Positions 17,902 through 26,103 of a DNA stretch of 64,000 bases are shown one piece after another (the stretch's first letter is position 1; every line of letters starts with the position of its first letter). Origin of the DNA: Acetatifactor muris (lineage in GTDB: Bacteria > Bacillota > Clostridia > Lachnospirales > Lachnospiraceae); assembly GCF_024623325.1 (NCBI RefSeq), contig NZ_JANJZD010000023.1:26719-90718 (forward strand). Direction: 5' to 3'. Below the pieces are notes generated by a model, which was given only the letters and a program-made list of their open reading frames with translations, had not been told where the DNA came from and searched no databases. The position numbers and the translations under genes were made by a program.

Positions 17902-18243
17902 TTACTGCTTCATGGAGGGCTGTTTTGAGAGCATGGATTTTTGTGTATCCCACACCTGTTTCATCGGCTTTTTCACTTCCTCCACATCGGCTTTATAGAC
18001 GTTGCCTGTGGCGTTCATTCGCTTGGCGATCTGGTTTAAGTTGCCGCTGATTTTTCCGAGCGTGTAGTTGTATTCCCGCAGGTCTGAATAGTCAATGTCA
18101 TAGACAAAGCCGTACAAAATCAGGCGGCGGAGGAAAGAGGATTTACTTTTCATGCCGGAGATTTTTACTTTCTGTTCCAGTATGTATTGCTCCTTGTCAC
18201 TTAGATATATTTTCAGCTCATTTTTGCGCTCACGGTTTGCCAT
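17902..18243 (-). CDS. mobC: MobC-like relaxosome protein
   Basis: A 113-residue basic protein with an N-terminal ribbon-helix-helix-like region (LKIYLSDKEQYILEQK) and the MobC hallmark KISGNLNQIAKRMNATGNVY. MobC proteins help the relaxase open oriT. In element 2 the equivalent gene overlaps a relaxase gene. Here no relaxase follows, so this mobC is orphaned by deletion or by the element boundary. The ATG follows GGAGATAATAA. Confidence 0.85.
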   Translation of the reverse strand: MANRERKNELKIYLSDKEQYILEQKVKISGMKSKSSFLRRLILYGFVYDIDYSDLREYNYTLGKISGNLNQIAKRMNATGNVYKADVEEVKKPMKQVWDTQKSMLSKQPSMKQ

Positions 18244-18623
18244 TTATTATCTCCTTTCCGTGTTGGATTTTTGAAAGGATTTTACACAATCTTCAATCCT
18301 GCTATGGGGGTTGTTCGTGCAAAAAAACAGTGAAAAAAATCAGAAATCCTGGCAGGAGATTTTATGATTTTTGAGCGTAGAGGGGGCTAGGGGGATTCTT
18401 CCCCTTACAAGCAGATTTTCCAGATTCCCGCTCCGGGGGGATTTGGGAAAATCGGAGCCTGTGAGGGAACACAGGCAGTGCTTGCTATTACTTCAAAGAG
18501 AAAGTTTCTGGTTTTAGCTGTCTGTAAGAAAAGGCAGAAATTTTTTTGAGGAACGTACCCATATACGGGAACTTCCTTTATCTACAATTAACATCACAAA
18601 CAGCGGAGAAAGGGGGTGAAAAA
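18244..18623. other. Intergenic region with possible oriT, no gene
   Basis: A 380-bp gap between divergent mobC and the HTH gene. It holds inverted arms GATTTTCC (about 18413) and GGAAAATC (about 18448), followed by a G-rich stretch, next to mobC as expected for an origin of transfer. No coding sequence is visible. The oriT call rests on position and the inverted repeat only. Confidence 0.3.
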
Positions 18624-18962
18624 ATGTTAGACCACGCATTCCAGCGGCGGCGGGAAATCGAGCGTATGCTGCTGTCGGGGAAAAGGCTGACCGTGCCGAA
18701 GCTCATGGCTATGTACAGTGTCGGGAAGAACGCCATACGCAGGGATTTTGAAGTTATTGGTGAGGAACTTCCCGTGATTGCAAAGCAGGGATATAACGGC
18801 GGCTACTCCCTCATGGACGGGGCAGGAAAATACCAGAACTCCCTATCCCGTGAACAACTGGAATGCCTGGAAAAACTCGCTGTGGGATGTATGGGGAAAG
18901 ACAGGGAAACCGTCCTGTCAATCATACATGAATTCGGGCCGTACTGTGAAAGGAATACATAA
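18624..18962 (+). CDS. DeoR-like HTH domain protein
   Basis: A 112-residue protein starting MLDHAFQRRREIERMLLSGK with a winged-helix segment (LTVPKLMAMYSVGKNAIRRDFEVIGEELPV). The start is set by AAAGGGGGTG upstream. It resembles the N-terminal DNA-binding half of DeoR/WYL regulators without the sensor domain. It is paired with a similar protein just downstream and is probably an element regulator. Confidence 0.75.
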   Translation: MLDHAFQRRREIERMLLSGKRLTVPKLMAMYSVGKNAIRRDFEVIGEELPVIAKQGYNGGYSLMDGAGKYQNSLSREQLECLEKLAVGCMGKDRETVLSIIHEFGPYCERNT

Positions 18963-19006
18963 AAAATCCGGCAGTTTTCAAGCCGGGAAGTGAGGGGAGG
19001 TGCAGC

Positions 19007-19336
19007 ATGGACACGGCACACCGGAGAATGGAAATCATCAGCATTTTATCTGTCAAAGGGCATATAACATCAAGGGAGCTTGCGTGGGAATTGGGCGTTA
19101 CGATACGCACGATACACCATGATATTTTCGCATTGACTTTTGACTACCCGATTTATACAAAGCCGGGTTGTGGCGGCGGGGTTTTTATCACGCATAACTA
19201 CAAGCCCTATACCAATACCCTCACAGAAACGGAGCTTGAAACACTGTGCAGGCTATATGGGAAAGCGGAGGGGAAAGAGAAGGAAATCCTGTTCCGGATT
19301 ATCCATAAATACGGGGCGGACAAGCTGGAAATTTAA
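19007..19336 (+). CDS. HTH domain protein (DeoR/HTH_11-like)
   Basis: A 109-residue protein beginning MDTAHRRMEIISILSVKGH with helix-turn-helix SRELAWELGVTIRTIHHDIFAL. Its C-terminal ~25 residues (LTETELETLCRLYGKAEGKE) parallel those of the upstream HTH protein (LSREQLECLEKLAVGCMGKD), suggesting a tandem duplication. The start follows GAGGGGAGGTGCAGC. Confidence 0.78.
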   Translation: MDTAHRRMEIISILSVKGHITSRELAWELGVTIRTIHHDIFALTFDYPIYTKPGCGGGVFITHNYKPYTNTLTETELETLCRLYGKAEGKEKEILFRIIHKYGADKLEI

Positions 19337-19403
19337 CCGGGCAGACGGGCATACCTTATTTATGGTGCGGAGAGAAAACCGCAAGGTATACTGACAACTG
19401 AAT

Positions 19404-19577
19404 ATGGGCAATCCTGCAAGACGTATGAAACAGCCGAGCTGTGCCAAAGCACGCCATGACCGCCTGTACTGGACAGGCAAGAGCGAGAGATGTTTTAAAG
19501 CAAACAAGGTGTGGGAACCTTGCGCCATGACACTGTTTCCTGATAATGATACTTCCGTAAAACGGTCACAAAGATGA
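19404..19577 (+). CDS. Small Cys-containing hypothetical protein, 57 aa
   Basis: A frame starting MGNPARRMKQPSCAKARHD and continuing LYWTGKSERCFKANKVWEPC; not recognised. It has three Cys and coding-like composition but a weak ribosome site. It ends at a single TGA in the same frame as the next gene (19593-20027), so the two may be one gene broken by a nonsense change. Another coding-like frame without a start (about 19338-19451, containing GILTTEYGQSCKTYETAELC) overlaps its beginning. Confidence 0.4.
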   Translation: MGNPARRMKQPSCAKARHDRLYWTGKSERCFKANKVWEPCAMTLFPDNDTSVKRSQR

Positions 19578-19592
19578 TGGTGCGATTCCAAT

Positions 19593-20027
19593 GTGGGCTT
19601 CCCTCCCAGAAGCTACTTGCGGGATATAAAATTTTGTAAAAACGGGGATTTTTATTGGCGGATGATACAAGAGGAAATGTTTCCCATACAGAGGGGAAAA
19701 TCTATTATTTTGAACGGGCAGAGGATAAAGGCGTATGACATCAGGACAATCACCCTTGAGCAGTTCCGTATGCTGATTGCCTGCGGGAATGACAGGCACA
19801 ACAACCAGATAAGGGTGACAAAAAGCGGCATGGTCTATCTGTCGGAGGATATCGTCGGCTCGGAGCAGCTTGAGGATGTTGCGCTTTGTTTTGAAACATT
19901 CAGCGCACATAACGGGTATGTCGGCGTGAAGGCAGCGGAGGACAACAGCCATGTTATCCCATTATACTACGCACTGATCGGGAACTGGCGGAAAGGGTGC
20001 AGCCATACTTATATAGACAGTTTTTAG
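19593..20027 (+). CDS. Hypothetical element protein, 144 aa
   Basis: Not recognised. A GTG start is possible (GFPPRSYLRDIKFCKNGDFY), but there is no good ribosome site; internal ATG codons at FYWRMIQEEM are alternatives. It has a mixed soluble composition with no signal peptide. It lies just before the primase gene and in the same frame as the 57-codon gene upstream. Confidence 0.5.
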   Translation: MGFPPRSYLRDIKFCKNGDFYWRMIQEEMFPIQRGKSIILNGQRIKAYDIRTITLEQFRMLIACGNDRHNNQIRVTKSGMVYLSEDIVGSEQLEDVALCFETFSAHNGYVGVKAAEDNSHVIPLYYALIGNWRKGCSHTYIDSF

Positions 20028-20152
20028 ATTTTTGGTTAAGTGAGAATGACTGTGGGCATTGTCCACTGATAATTGATTTACACAGCGTTAAGGCAGTTAT
20101 GAACCTATTTGACAGGTTTGTAGCTGCCTTTTTTGCGTGCATGGAGGTTTCA

Positions 20153-20809
20153 ATGAATGTATTTGAAGCGGTGAGGGAGAACGGCATTACCGCAAGGCAG
20201 GCGGCGGAGTATTGCGGGATAAAGATAAACCGCAGCGGCATGGCGGTCTGCCCGTTCCACAAGGACAAAAACCCGAGCATGAAGATTGATAACCGCTATT
20301 ACTGTTTCGGGTGCGGGGAAAGGGGCGATGCCATTGATTTTGTGGCGAAGTATTACGGGCTTGGGAAGAAAGAAGCGGCGTTGCGGATAGCGTCGGATTT
20401 CGGTATCAGTTTTGAGGATAACAGGGGCAGGAAGCCGCCGCCAAAGCGGAAGCGGAAGCTGTCACCGGAGCAGAGGTTTGAGAGGGCGGAAAAGAAGTGT
20501 TTCCGTGTGCTTTCCGATTACCTGTGCTGTTTAAGGCAGTGGAAAGAACAATATGCGCCGCAGGAGCCGGACGGGGAATGGAACCCGTTATTCTGTGAAG
20601 CGTTGGAAAAGAAAGACTATATTGAGTACCTGCTGGATGTTTTATTGTGCGCTCCGCTACCGGAGCGTGTGCAGTTAGTGGCGGATTATGGAGAGGAAGT
20701 GTTGAAATTTGAAAGAAGACTGGAACAGTGTGCCGCCGGAGCAGAGGGCGGCGCTGGAAAAGACAATGGAGAAAATGGAGCAGGCGTCACAGCCGGAAAC
20801 ATGGTTTGA
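20153..20809 (+). CDS. CHC2 zinc-finger DNA primase-like protein
   Basis: About 218 residues. The N-terminal zinc-binding domain has CPFHKDKNPSM and YYCFGCGERGDAIDF (the Cys-His-Cys-Cys pattern of DnaG-type primases). An Arg/Lys-rich linker and a helical C-terminus follow. There is no TOPRIM catalytic domain, so it probably works with the overlapping helicase gene in element replication. The ATG at 20153 follows GGAGGTTTCA; a longer frame upstream lacks support. Element 3 encodes a clear homologue. Confidence 0.88.
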   Translation: MNVFEAVRENGITARQAAEYCGIKINRSGMAVCPFHKDKNPSMKIDNRYYCFGCGERGDAIDFVAKYYGLGKKEAALRIASDFGISFEDNRGRKPPPKRKRKLSPEQRFERAEKKCFRVLSDYLCCLRQWKEQYAPQEPDGEWNPLFCEALEKKDYIEYLLDVLLCAPLPERVQLVADYGEEVLKFERRLEQCAAGAEGGAGKDNGENGAGVTAGNMV

Positions 20810-22082
20810 CGGGAACAAGGTCAATGACGTGCTTTTCTGTGAGGATTTCCTCGCAGGACACCCTATGAAGTGCATACACGGCACTTTTTTTGACGTAAAC
20901 GGGGCAATCGGGGATGCGGAGCAGATTAAAGCGGAGATATACTACAAGATTGCGCCTTATGTCACATCAGGCATCGCAAAAAAGGCGACAACGCTCCTGG
21001 ATGCGCTGCGGATCAGGTGCTACTCCCCGCCGATACCCTACCAGACAGACCGTATCCATGTGGCGAACGGAACCTATTTCCTGTCGGGGGATTTTTCCTC
21101 ACAGAAAGAGTTCTGCATGAACAGGCTCCCGGTGCGGTATGCGCCGGATGCGCCTGAGCCGTCACAGTGGCTTTCCTTTGTAGGGCAGCTATTAGAGCCG
21201 GAGGACATCATCACGTTGCAGGAATTTATGGGATATATGCTGCAGCCGACTACCAAAGGGCAGAAAATGATGATTGTCATAGGCAAAGGCGGGGAAGGCA
21301 AGTCACGCATCGGCAGGGTGCTGAGGGCGTTGCTCGGTGACAGCATGAACACGGGCAGCATACAGAAAGTGGAGGTTGACCGCTTCGCAAGGGCAGACCT
21401 TGAATGGAAACTGCTGATGCTTGATGATGACATGAAGCTGGAAGCCCTCCCGCAGACGAACAACATCAAATCCATAGTGACGCTGGAAGATAAAACGGAT
21501 TTGGAGCGCAAGGGCAGGCAGAGCGAGCAGGGGTATCTGTGCGTGAGGTTCATCTGCTTCGGGAATGGCAACCTCGGTTCACTGTATGACCGTTCCTACG
21601 GCTTTTTCCGGCGGCAGATTGTCCTCACTGTCAAGGAGCGCAAGCCGGACAGGAAATACGACCCGTTCCTCGGAGAGAAGCTCATTGCTGAAGCTGAGGG
21701 CATATTCCTATGGTGTCTTGAGGGGCTGCACCGCCTGATTGACAACGGGTACAGCTTCACCATAAGCAAACGGGCGGAGGACAACCTGACAAAAGCCATG
21801 CAGGACGGGAACAACATCATCGTATTCATGCAGTCGGAGGGCTATATCCGGCTTGAGAAAGGCACACACGCCACGTCAAAGCAGCTTTACGGCGCATACG
21901 GCCAGTGGTGCGAGGACAACCTTGAAAAGCCTTTGGGGGAGCGCAGTTTCTCCAACTTTTTACGGCAGAATGAGGATAAATACAAACTGACCTATACCAA
22001 TAATATCGCACTCGGAAACGGAAAGACCGCAAGGGGGTTTAAGGGTATCCATGTAAAAATGCGGACAGGGGAAAGGCATTAA
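20709..22082 (+). CDS. P4/D5-type replication helicase
   Basis: A 457-residue protein with P-loop GKGGEGKSRIGR (about residue 195), Walker B-like LLMLDDD, then FGNGNLGSLYDRSYGFFRRQ, as in phage/plasmid primase-helicase (P4 family) superfamily-3 proteins. It probably unwinds element DNA with the upstream CHC2 primase. The predicted start is a TTG inside the primase gene, giving a ~100-bp out-of-frame overlap. The same arrangement is seen in element 3. Confidence 0.85.
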   Translation: MKEDWNSVPPEQRAALEKTMEKMEQASQPETWFDGNKVNDVLFCEDFLAGHPMKCIHGTFFDVNGAIGDAEQIKAEIYYKIAPYVTSGIAKKATTLLDALRIRCYSPPIPYQTDRIHVANGTYFLSGDFSSQKEFCMNRLPVRYAPDAPEPSQWLSFVGQLLEPEDIITLQEFMGYMLQPTTKGQKMMIVIGKGGEGKSRIGRVLRALLGDSMNTGSIQKVEVDRFARADLEWKLLMLDDDMKLEALPQTNNIKSIVTLEDKTDLERKGRQSEQGYLCVRFICFGNGNLGSLYDRSYGFFRRQIVLTVKERKPDRKYDPFLGEKLIAEAEGIFLWCLEGLHRLIDNGYSFTISKRAEDNLTKAMQDGNNIIVFMQSEGYIRLEKGTHATSKQLYGAYGQWCEDNLEKPLGERSFSNFLRQNEDKYKLTYTNNIALGNGKTARGFKGIHVKMRTGERH

Positions 22083-22272
22083 GACGCAACGGACGCTTAG
22101 ACGTGTAAATCGCCAAATCCTTTTTATATATACATACGGCTATGGGGGATTCCCTGTTATATATATAAATTCTTTTAAATTTAAAATAGAAAAAGAAGTG
22201 TCTTAGCGTATAAAGCCAGGAAATACAAGGGTTCGGGCGCATTTTGGAAGCGTCTATATTACGTCCTTTCAA

Positions 22273-22327
22273 AGCGTCTGTTATCCGGCAGAGTAATTTT
22301 ACACCTTGCCGGGCGTTTATTTTTCAG
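22273..22327 (+). terminator. Hairpin terminator after the helicase
   Basis: CCGGCA and TGCCGG arms enclose a 16-nt loop, followed by GCGTTTATTTTT. It lies in the 297-bp gap between helicase and small gene; two AAGCGTCT direct repeats (about 22249 and 22269) lie beside it. Confidence 0.45.
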
Positions 22328-22379
22328 GGCAGGGCACGGAAAACATCTGATATTAGAGTGAAATTTGGAGGGAATATAT

Positions 22380-22577
22380 TTGAATAAAACAAAACTTATC
22401 GTGACAAGGGTATTTGACAGCAGGAGAACGCCGCAGGATGCGTTTGTGAGGGCAATATTAAATTCCGACAAAGAGGAAAAGTGCTTGCAGGCATCGTGGG
22501 ATTCCGATATAATAGAAACCGAAGAACCACTTTGCAGTTCACCAGCTTTTTCCTGGAAGGGAGAAGCGAATGGGTAG
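22380..22577 (+). CDS. Small recombinase-linked protein, 65 aa
   Basis: Begins at a TTG (LNKTKLIVTRVFDSRRTPQD) with GGAGGG upstream. The pattern K-I-V-T-x-VFD-x(n)-D-x-FV matches the 65-aa gene directly upstream of the element 3 recombinase. It therefore looks like a conserved accessory family linked to this recombinase subgroup. It overlaps the recombinase fragment that follows. Confidence 0.65.
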   Translation: MNKTKLIVTRVFDSRRTPQDAFVRAILNSDKEEKCLQASWDSDIIETEEPLCSSPAFSWKGEANG

Positions 22578-22776
22578 GACTACATACAAAACAGCACCAA
22601 AAGGCGGGTTATATACCCGATTGTCCGTTGATGACGGCATCACGGACAGGGAAAGCAATTCCATAACGAGCCAGAAGCAGATGCTCATGCAGTACGCACA
22701 GTACCACGGGATAGAGGTTGTGGAAACCTACGTTGACGACGGTTGGAGCGGTACGAATTTTGTTGAGGTAAGATAA
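22570..22776 (+). pseudogene. 5' fragment of a large serine recombinase (element 1)
   Basis: The first ~65 codons of a TnpX/TndX-like recombinase: catalytic serine in GLYTRLSVDD and the conserved YVDDGWSGTNF. Reading then enters foreign sequence and stops at 22776. Full-length family members are ~530-570 residues. The break coincides with the end of element 2 (hairpin from 22765). The rest of the gene is not in this window. Confidence 0.85.
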
Positions 22777-22811
22777 CGATACCTTTTTTGCAGAGGGTGT
22801 TATCTTACCTC
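22765..22811 (-). terminator. End hairpin of element 2 / recombinase terminator
   Basis: A perfect 13-bp inverted repeat GAGGTAAGATAAC / GTTATCTTACCTC with a 21-nt loop. It lies just downstream of the minus-strand recombinase gene and exactly at the junction with the broken element 1 recombinase. The minus-strand arm is followed by AAC-rich rather than T-rich sequence, so it may serve in attachment as well as termination. Confidence 0.6.
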
Positions 22812-22824
22812 TTTTTGATGTATG

Positions 22825-24501
22825 TTAGATAGCATAACTCTTTACGTCGGCTCCTATCTGTCTGAAATAGGAGATACTTTCGGTAGGCTTATCGCCTGTA
22901 TCAACTCTGCCGACAAAGCTATAAAAGATTTCGATTTTGCGGGTGTTCGTTTCCTTATCCAGTTCGTGAATAAGAATACGGTCAATAAATTCATGGACGT
23001 TTTCGTAGGTCAGTTCGGTAATGGCGGTGTACTTGCGTACCAGTGCGACAAACCTTTTCACGTCCGCGCTACGCTCGGTGGCGTTGTCGATTTCCTGTGA
23101 CAGCTCCGCAATCCTCCGGGTCAGCGTCTTTTTTTCTTCATCATAGCCGGAAGTCAGAAAAGCAAACTGTTCATCTGAAAGTTTTCCTAAAGCGTTATCC
23201 TCGTAGAGCTTGCGGAATAAGATGTTCAGCTCGTTCATACGGTTCTGCGCCTTGTCAAGCTCTTTCCGCTGCTGTGTCAACGTCTTTTGTACTGCCTTTG
23301 CGCTACACTCGTTAGCGGTTTCGATAAATTCCTGTTCATGCTCTTTCACATAAGACGTTACGCGCTGCAAGTCTGCAAGGACAAGTTCTTTCAATACGCT
23401 TTTGCGGATATAATGCGTAGTGCAGAGCATATCATTTCTTGCCCGGTTGCGGTAGTTGCCGCAAGTGTAGGCGTGTTTCCGTTCAAGCGTCCCGGCTCCG
23501 CGTACTGCATACATTTTGTAGCCGCAGTCCCCGCAAAAGAGAAGCCCGGAAAACAGGTCGATTTCATCAACCTTTGTCGGGCGGTGCCGGGTGGCAATCC
23601 GCTTCTGTGCAAGCTCAAAGGTTTCTTCATCAATTAAAGGTTCGTGAGTGTTGGGGAAGAAATACCGTTTTTCCTCCGGGTTCTTCTTCGTCTTTTTCGA
23701 CTTATAAGATACCTTGTAGGTTTTCCCGGTTATGGTATGCCCTAAATACTCTTTCCTTGTCAGAATGTCGTACAGCGTTTTATCCGGCCAGTTGTACCAT
23801 GCGTTGAGCTGTGGGCGGGGGTGGCGGTTGCTTCCTGTTCTGCGGTAGCGCAGTTCCCCGACGGTCAGTATTTCATTGTCCCGCAGCCAGTTCTGGATTT
23901 CACACATACGGTCGCCCCGTACATACATTGCAAAAATCTGTTTTACGACGTGCGCCGTTTCCGGGTCGGGTATCAGATGATTGCGGTTATCCGGGTCGAT
24001 AAGGTAGCCGTAAGGGGCTTCGCCGTTGACGCGCTCGCCTTTCTGCGCCTTTGCCTGTTTGACAGCCCGGATTTTCTTTGAAGTGTCGCGGGCGTAAAAC
24101 TCGTTGAACCAGTTCCGCAGAGGGGTAAACTCGTTATCTTCCCTCGCTGTGTCTACACCGTCGTTAATGGCAATGTAGCGCACTTCGTATTCGGGAAAGA
24201 CAATCTCTATCAGCTCCCCGGTTTTCAGATAATTACGTCCCAGACGGGAGAGGTCTTTTGTTATGACGGTCGCCACGTTCCCGGCTTCAACTTCGTGCAG
24301 CATGGCTTGAAGCCCCTCACGCTCAAAGCTCACGCCGGAAAATCCGTCGTCTACGAAAAAGCGCGTGTTGAAAAAGTGGTGTTCGTCAGCATACTTCTGT
24401 AAAATCAGCTTTTGGTTCTGTATGCTCTCGCTTTCCCCGGCCTGCATATCTTCCTGGCTCAATCTGCAATATAAAGCGGTAATCTTGTCTGTCTGTAACA
24501 T
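22825..24501 (-). CDS. Large serine recombinase (element 2 integrase)
   Basis: About 558 residues: resolvase catalytic domain with Ser in LYCRLSQEDM and Arg-containing DLSRLGRNYL, recombinase domain (APYGYLIDPDN), a zinc ribbon (CGDCGYKM ... CGNYRNRARNDMLC) and a C-terminal coiled coil (QRKELDKAQNRMNELNILF). It excises and integrates the element. The ATG at 24501 has AAAGGAGG five nt upstream and is preferred to an earlier start. A TnpW-like gene lies just upstream. Its closest relative in the window is the element 4 recombinase. Confidence 0.93.
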   Translation of the reverse strand: MLQTDKITALYCRLSQEDMQAGESESIQNQKLILQKYADEHHFFNTRFFVDDGFSGVSFEREGLQAMLHEVEAGNVATVITKDLSRLGRNYLKTGELIEIVFPEYEVRYIAINDGVDTAREDNEFTPLRNWFNEFYARDTSKKIRAVKQAKAQKGERVNGEAPYGYLIDPDNRNHLIPDPETAHVVKQIFAMYVRGDRMCEIQNWLRDNEILTVGELRYRRTGSNRHPRPQLNAWYNWPDKTLYDILTRKEYLGHTITGKTYKVSYKSKKTKKNPEEKRYFFPNTHEPLIDEETFELAQKRIATRHRPTKVDEIDLFSGLLFCGDCGYKMYAVRGAGTLERKHAYTCGNYRNRARNDMLCTTHYIRKSVLKELVLADLQRVTSYVKEHEQEFIETANECSAKAVQKTLTQQRKELDKAQNRMNELNILFRKLYEDNALGKLSDEQFAFLTSGYDEEKKTLTRRIAELSQEIDNATERSADVKRFVALVRKYTAITELTYENVHEFIDRILIHELDKETNTRKIEIFYSFVGRVDTGDKPTESISYFRQIGADVKSYAI

Positions 24502-24601
24502 TTTGTCCTCCTTTCCGACGACAGACAAGCATGGTATTTGTACTGTCTATATTATACCACATACCGCTGCCTGTGTCATGTATAAAATGTGAAGAAACGC
24601 C

Positions 24602-24769
24602 CTATTTCCGGGCGTTTGCGGTGTTCAGCTCCATATCTTTGCGAATGAGCTTTTTTATCTTTTTATCCAGTGTGTCCGTCGCGTGTTCACTTGCGGACGA
24701 ACATATAAGGTAAGTAACTTTTCCGATTTTATGCTCCGTTGTGGTAACGGGCGTCTGGTTTTGCGTCAA
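24602..24769 (-). CDS. TnpW-like small protein, 55 aa
   Basis: A short protein with TTEHKIGKVTYLICSSASEH and a helical tail TDTLDKKIKKLIRKDMEL, resembling transposon-encoded TnpW proteins. A TTG start (LTQNQTP) is chosen because AAGGGGG precedes it; the longer frame adds 20 hydrophobic codons without a ribosome site. It sits directly upstream of the recombinase, as does the TnpW-like gene of element 4. Confidence 0.65.
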   Translation of the reverse strand: MTQNQTPVTTTEHKIGKVTYLICSSASEHATDTLDKKIKKLIRKDMELNTANARK

Positions 24770-25246
24770 AGAAAATCCCCCTTTCTTTCGCAAACATATA
24801 ATACAGTCTATGAATAGCAGCAAGTCCACTATTCAAGAAAACAAAGGCTTTAATCGGACGGTTATTAGCATAACCTCATGGGAATTTCACCCCGGCATGG
24901 TTCTCATGCAGCCCTACCCATTGCCTGCGACGCTCTTAACGCTCGGACTGTGGCTGTAAGGAAGTATCATTGTATATTCTGCGTGTCGTCGCCCGCAAGC
25001 CGCTACACTTGCTTTCCGGCGCGGTGTTGGTCGCTCGTCTGTCCGGGCGGGAATACTCCTGCCGGGATAGCGTCATGGCGCACCCGCCGTATGGCTCGGC
25101 GCAAAAGGAACGTATCCGATTTGCCCTATGCTGCGTCGCCGTTATCTTGCGCCGCTTTCTTTTTCAAGGTTCAGAATGGCTGTGCTGCCCGCGTCAGCAA
25201 CGGAACGGAAAAGGGGGTGAGAGAAAGCGTCCCGCCGCCGCTGCGG
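24770..25246. other. 477-bp GC-rich non-coding stretch
   Basis: No convincing gene on either strand; open frames here lack ribosome sites and family resemblance. It has several short inverted segments, for example GGAATTTCACCCCGG-rich sequence near 24880-24900 and a segment around 24995-25030. It may hold a structured RNA or recombination/transfer site, but I cannot name one. Confidence 0.35.
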
Positions 25247-25507
25247 TTATTCCTCTGTCCTAAAGGTGAGGACAGCCATCATCAGTTTTGCTTGCAGCCG
25301 TTCCCGAATGTCGTGGTCTACGCCGAAATAGACGTTCCCGCGCTCGTCGTACAGCTTCCGCATGGAAAGGCGGGCTATGTAGCCGCTGAAATGCTGCAAG
25401 ACAATCTTCATGGCGTCCGGGTCGCCCTTTGTCGCTGCCACAATGACAGGATAGGGAACAAGGGCTTTTTCCGGGTAGCCGGGTTCGTTACCATTCGTCC
25501 CATTCAT
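25247..25507 (-). CDS. Conjugative-transposon HTH protein (HTH_16 type)
   Basis: About 86 residues with PYPVIVAATKGDPDAMKIVLQHFSGYI in two parts, typical of the Tn916-family helix-turn-helix conjugative transposon-like domain. The start at 25507 (MNGTNG) overlaps the 3' end of the sigma-like gene. The two genes form the regulatory pair common in these elements. Confidence 0.8.
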   Translation of the reverse strand: MNGTNGNEPGYPEKALVPYPVIVAATKGDPDAMKIVLQHFSGYIARLSMRKLYDERGNVYFGVDHDIRERLQAKLMMAVLTFRTEE

Positions 25508-25928
25508 CAGCATTTTCCTCCAGATATTTTCTTAATTTCTCAAAAGAGCTTGTCCGCCTGTACTGTATCGTGCTTCTCGACGTATTGAACAGCTCCGCAA
25601 TCTCGGTATCGTTCATTCCCTCGAAGTAATACAGCAATATGGCTTTGCGCTTTTCTTCCGGCAAAGTACGGATTGCTTCAAGAAGCAGCTTCGGCGTGAT
25701 TTTCTTACCGGCTTTCTCAAAGACGGTTTCGGCGGTTTCCCGTTTGAAATATTCATCAAACGTATGAAGCTGTCGTGTTTCGTCTAAGGTCATGTCAGAA
25801 AAGGTCACTTCCTTTGCCTTGTGTCTGCGAAGCTCTCTATGAGTGTCGCACGCTTCATTGTGCAATACCGTATTACAAAACTTCTGAAAAGCACACTGTT
25901 TGTAAAACTCCTTGCTATTAGGTTCCAC
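25488..25928 (-). CDS. Sigma-70-like regulator of the element
   Basis: A 146-residue protein with a C-terminal sigma region 4 (IRTLPEEKRKAILLYYFEG, then MNDTEIAELFNTSRSTIQYR). It resembles the sigma-like regulators of Tn916-type elements that control excision/transfer genes. The stop overlaps the HTH_16 gene. The ATG follows GGAGGTGAGAATGT. Confidence 0.85.
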   Translation of the reverse strand: MEPNSKEFYKQCAFQKFCNTVLHNEACDTHRELRRHKAKEVTFSDMTLDETRQLHTFDEYFKRETAETVFEKAGKKITPKLLLEAIRTLPEEKRKAILLYYFEGMNDTEIAELFNTSRSTIQYRRTSSFEKLRKYLEENADEWDEW

Positions 25929-26056
25929 ATTCTCACCTCCTTTCTCGTTGGAAAGTTGGTGGTGCTTCCCCCTTTTCGCGGGGCAATACGGCGGTTTTCA
26001 AAAACGCCGAAGATTTTTTGAAATTTCTTCAAAAAATTTTTTGAGCAGCAAAATAC

Positions 26057-26084
26057 GCCTGTCCGAAAAGCCCGGACAGGCGCA
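26057..26084 (-). terminator. GC-rich hairpin
   Basis: A perfect 10-bp stem CGCCTGTCCG / CGGACAGGCG with a 7-nt loop lies in the 474-bp gap upstream of the sigma-like gene (25929-26402). It may end or attenuate a leader transcript from the small frame at 26104-26214. Confidence 0.5.
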
Positions 26085-26103
26085 AGGGTATTGTAAAAAG
26101 TAT

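Larger units (their letters stand above)
17792..22764. mobile_element. Element 1: mobilizable element remnant (left part)
   Basis: Contains an orphan mobC, HTH regulators, CHC2 primase, P4-like helicase, a small recombinase-linked gene and the 5' fragment of a large serine recombinase. The recombinase is interrupted at about 22,765 by element 2. The left boundary is not defined by any repeat I can see; 17792 is only where element-type sequence begins. The remainder should lie beyond the right end of the window if the nesting model is correct. Confidence 0.6.

Noticed and set aside
24878..25588. Plus-strand frame of 236 codons over the non-coding block
   Set aside because: No ribosome site, Cys/Ser/Arg-rich composition, and it runs antisense into the HTH_16 gene.
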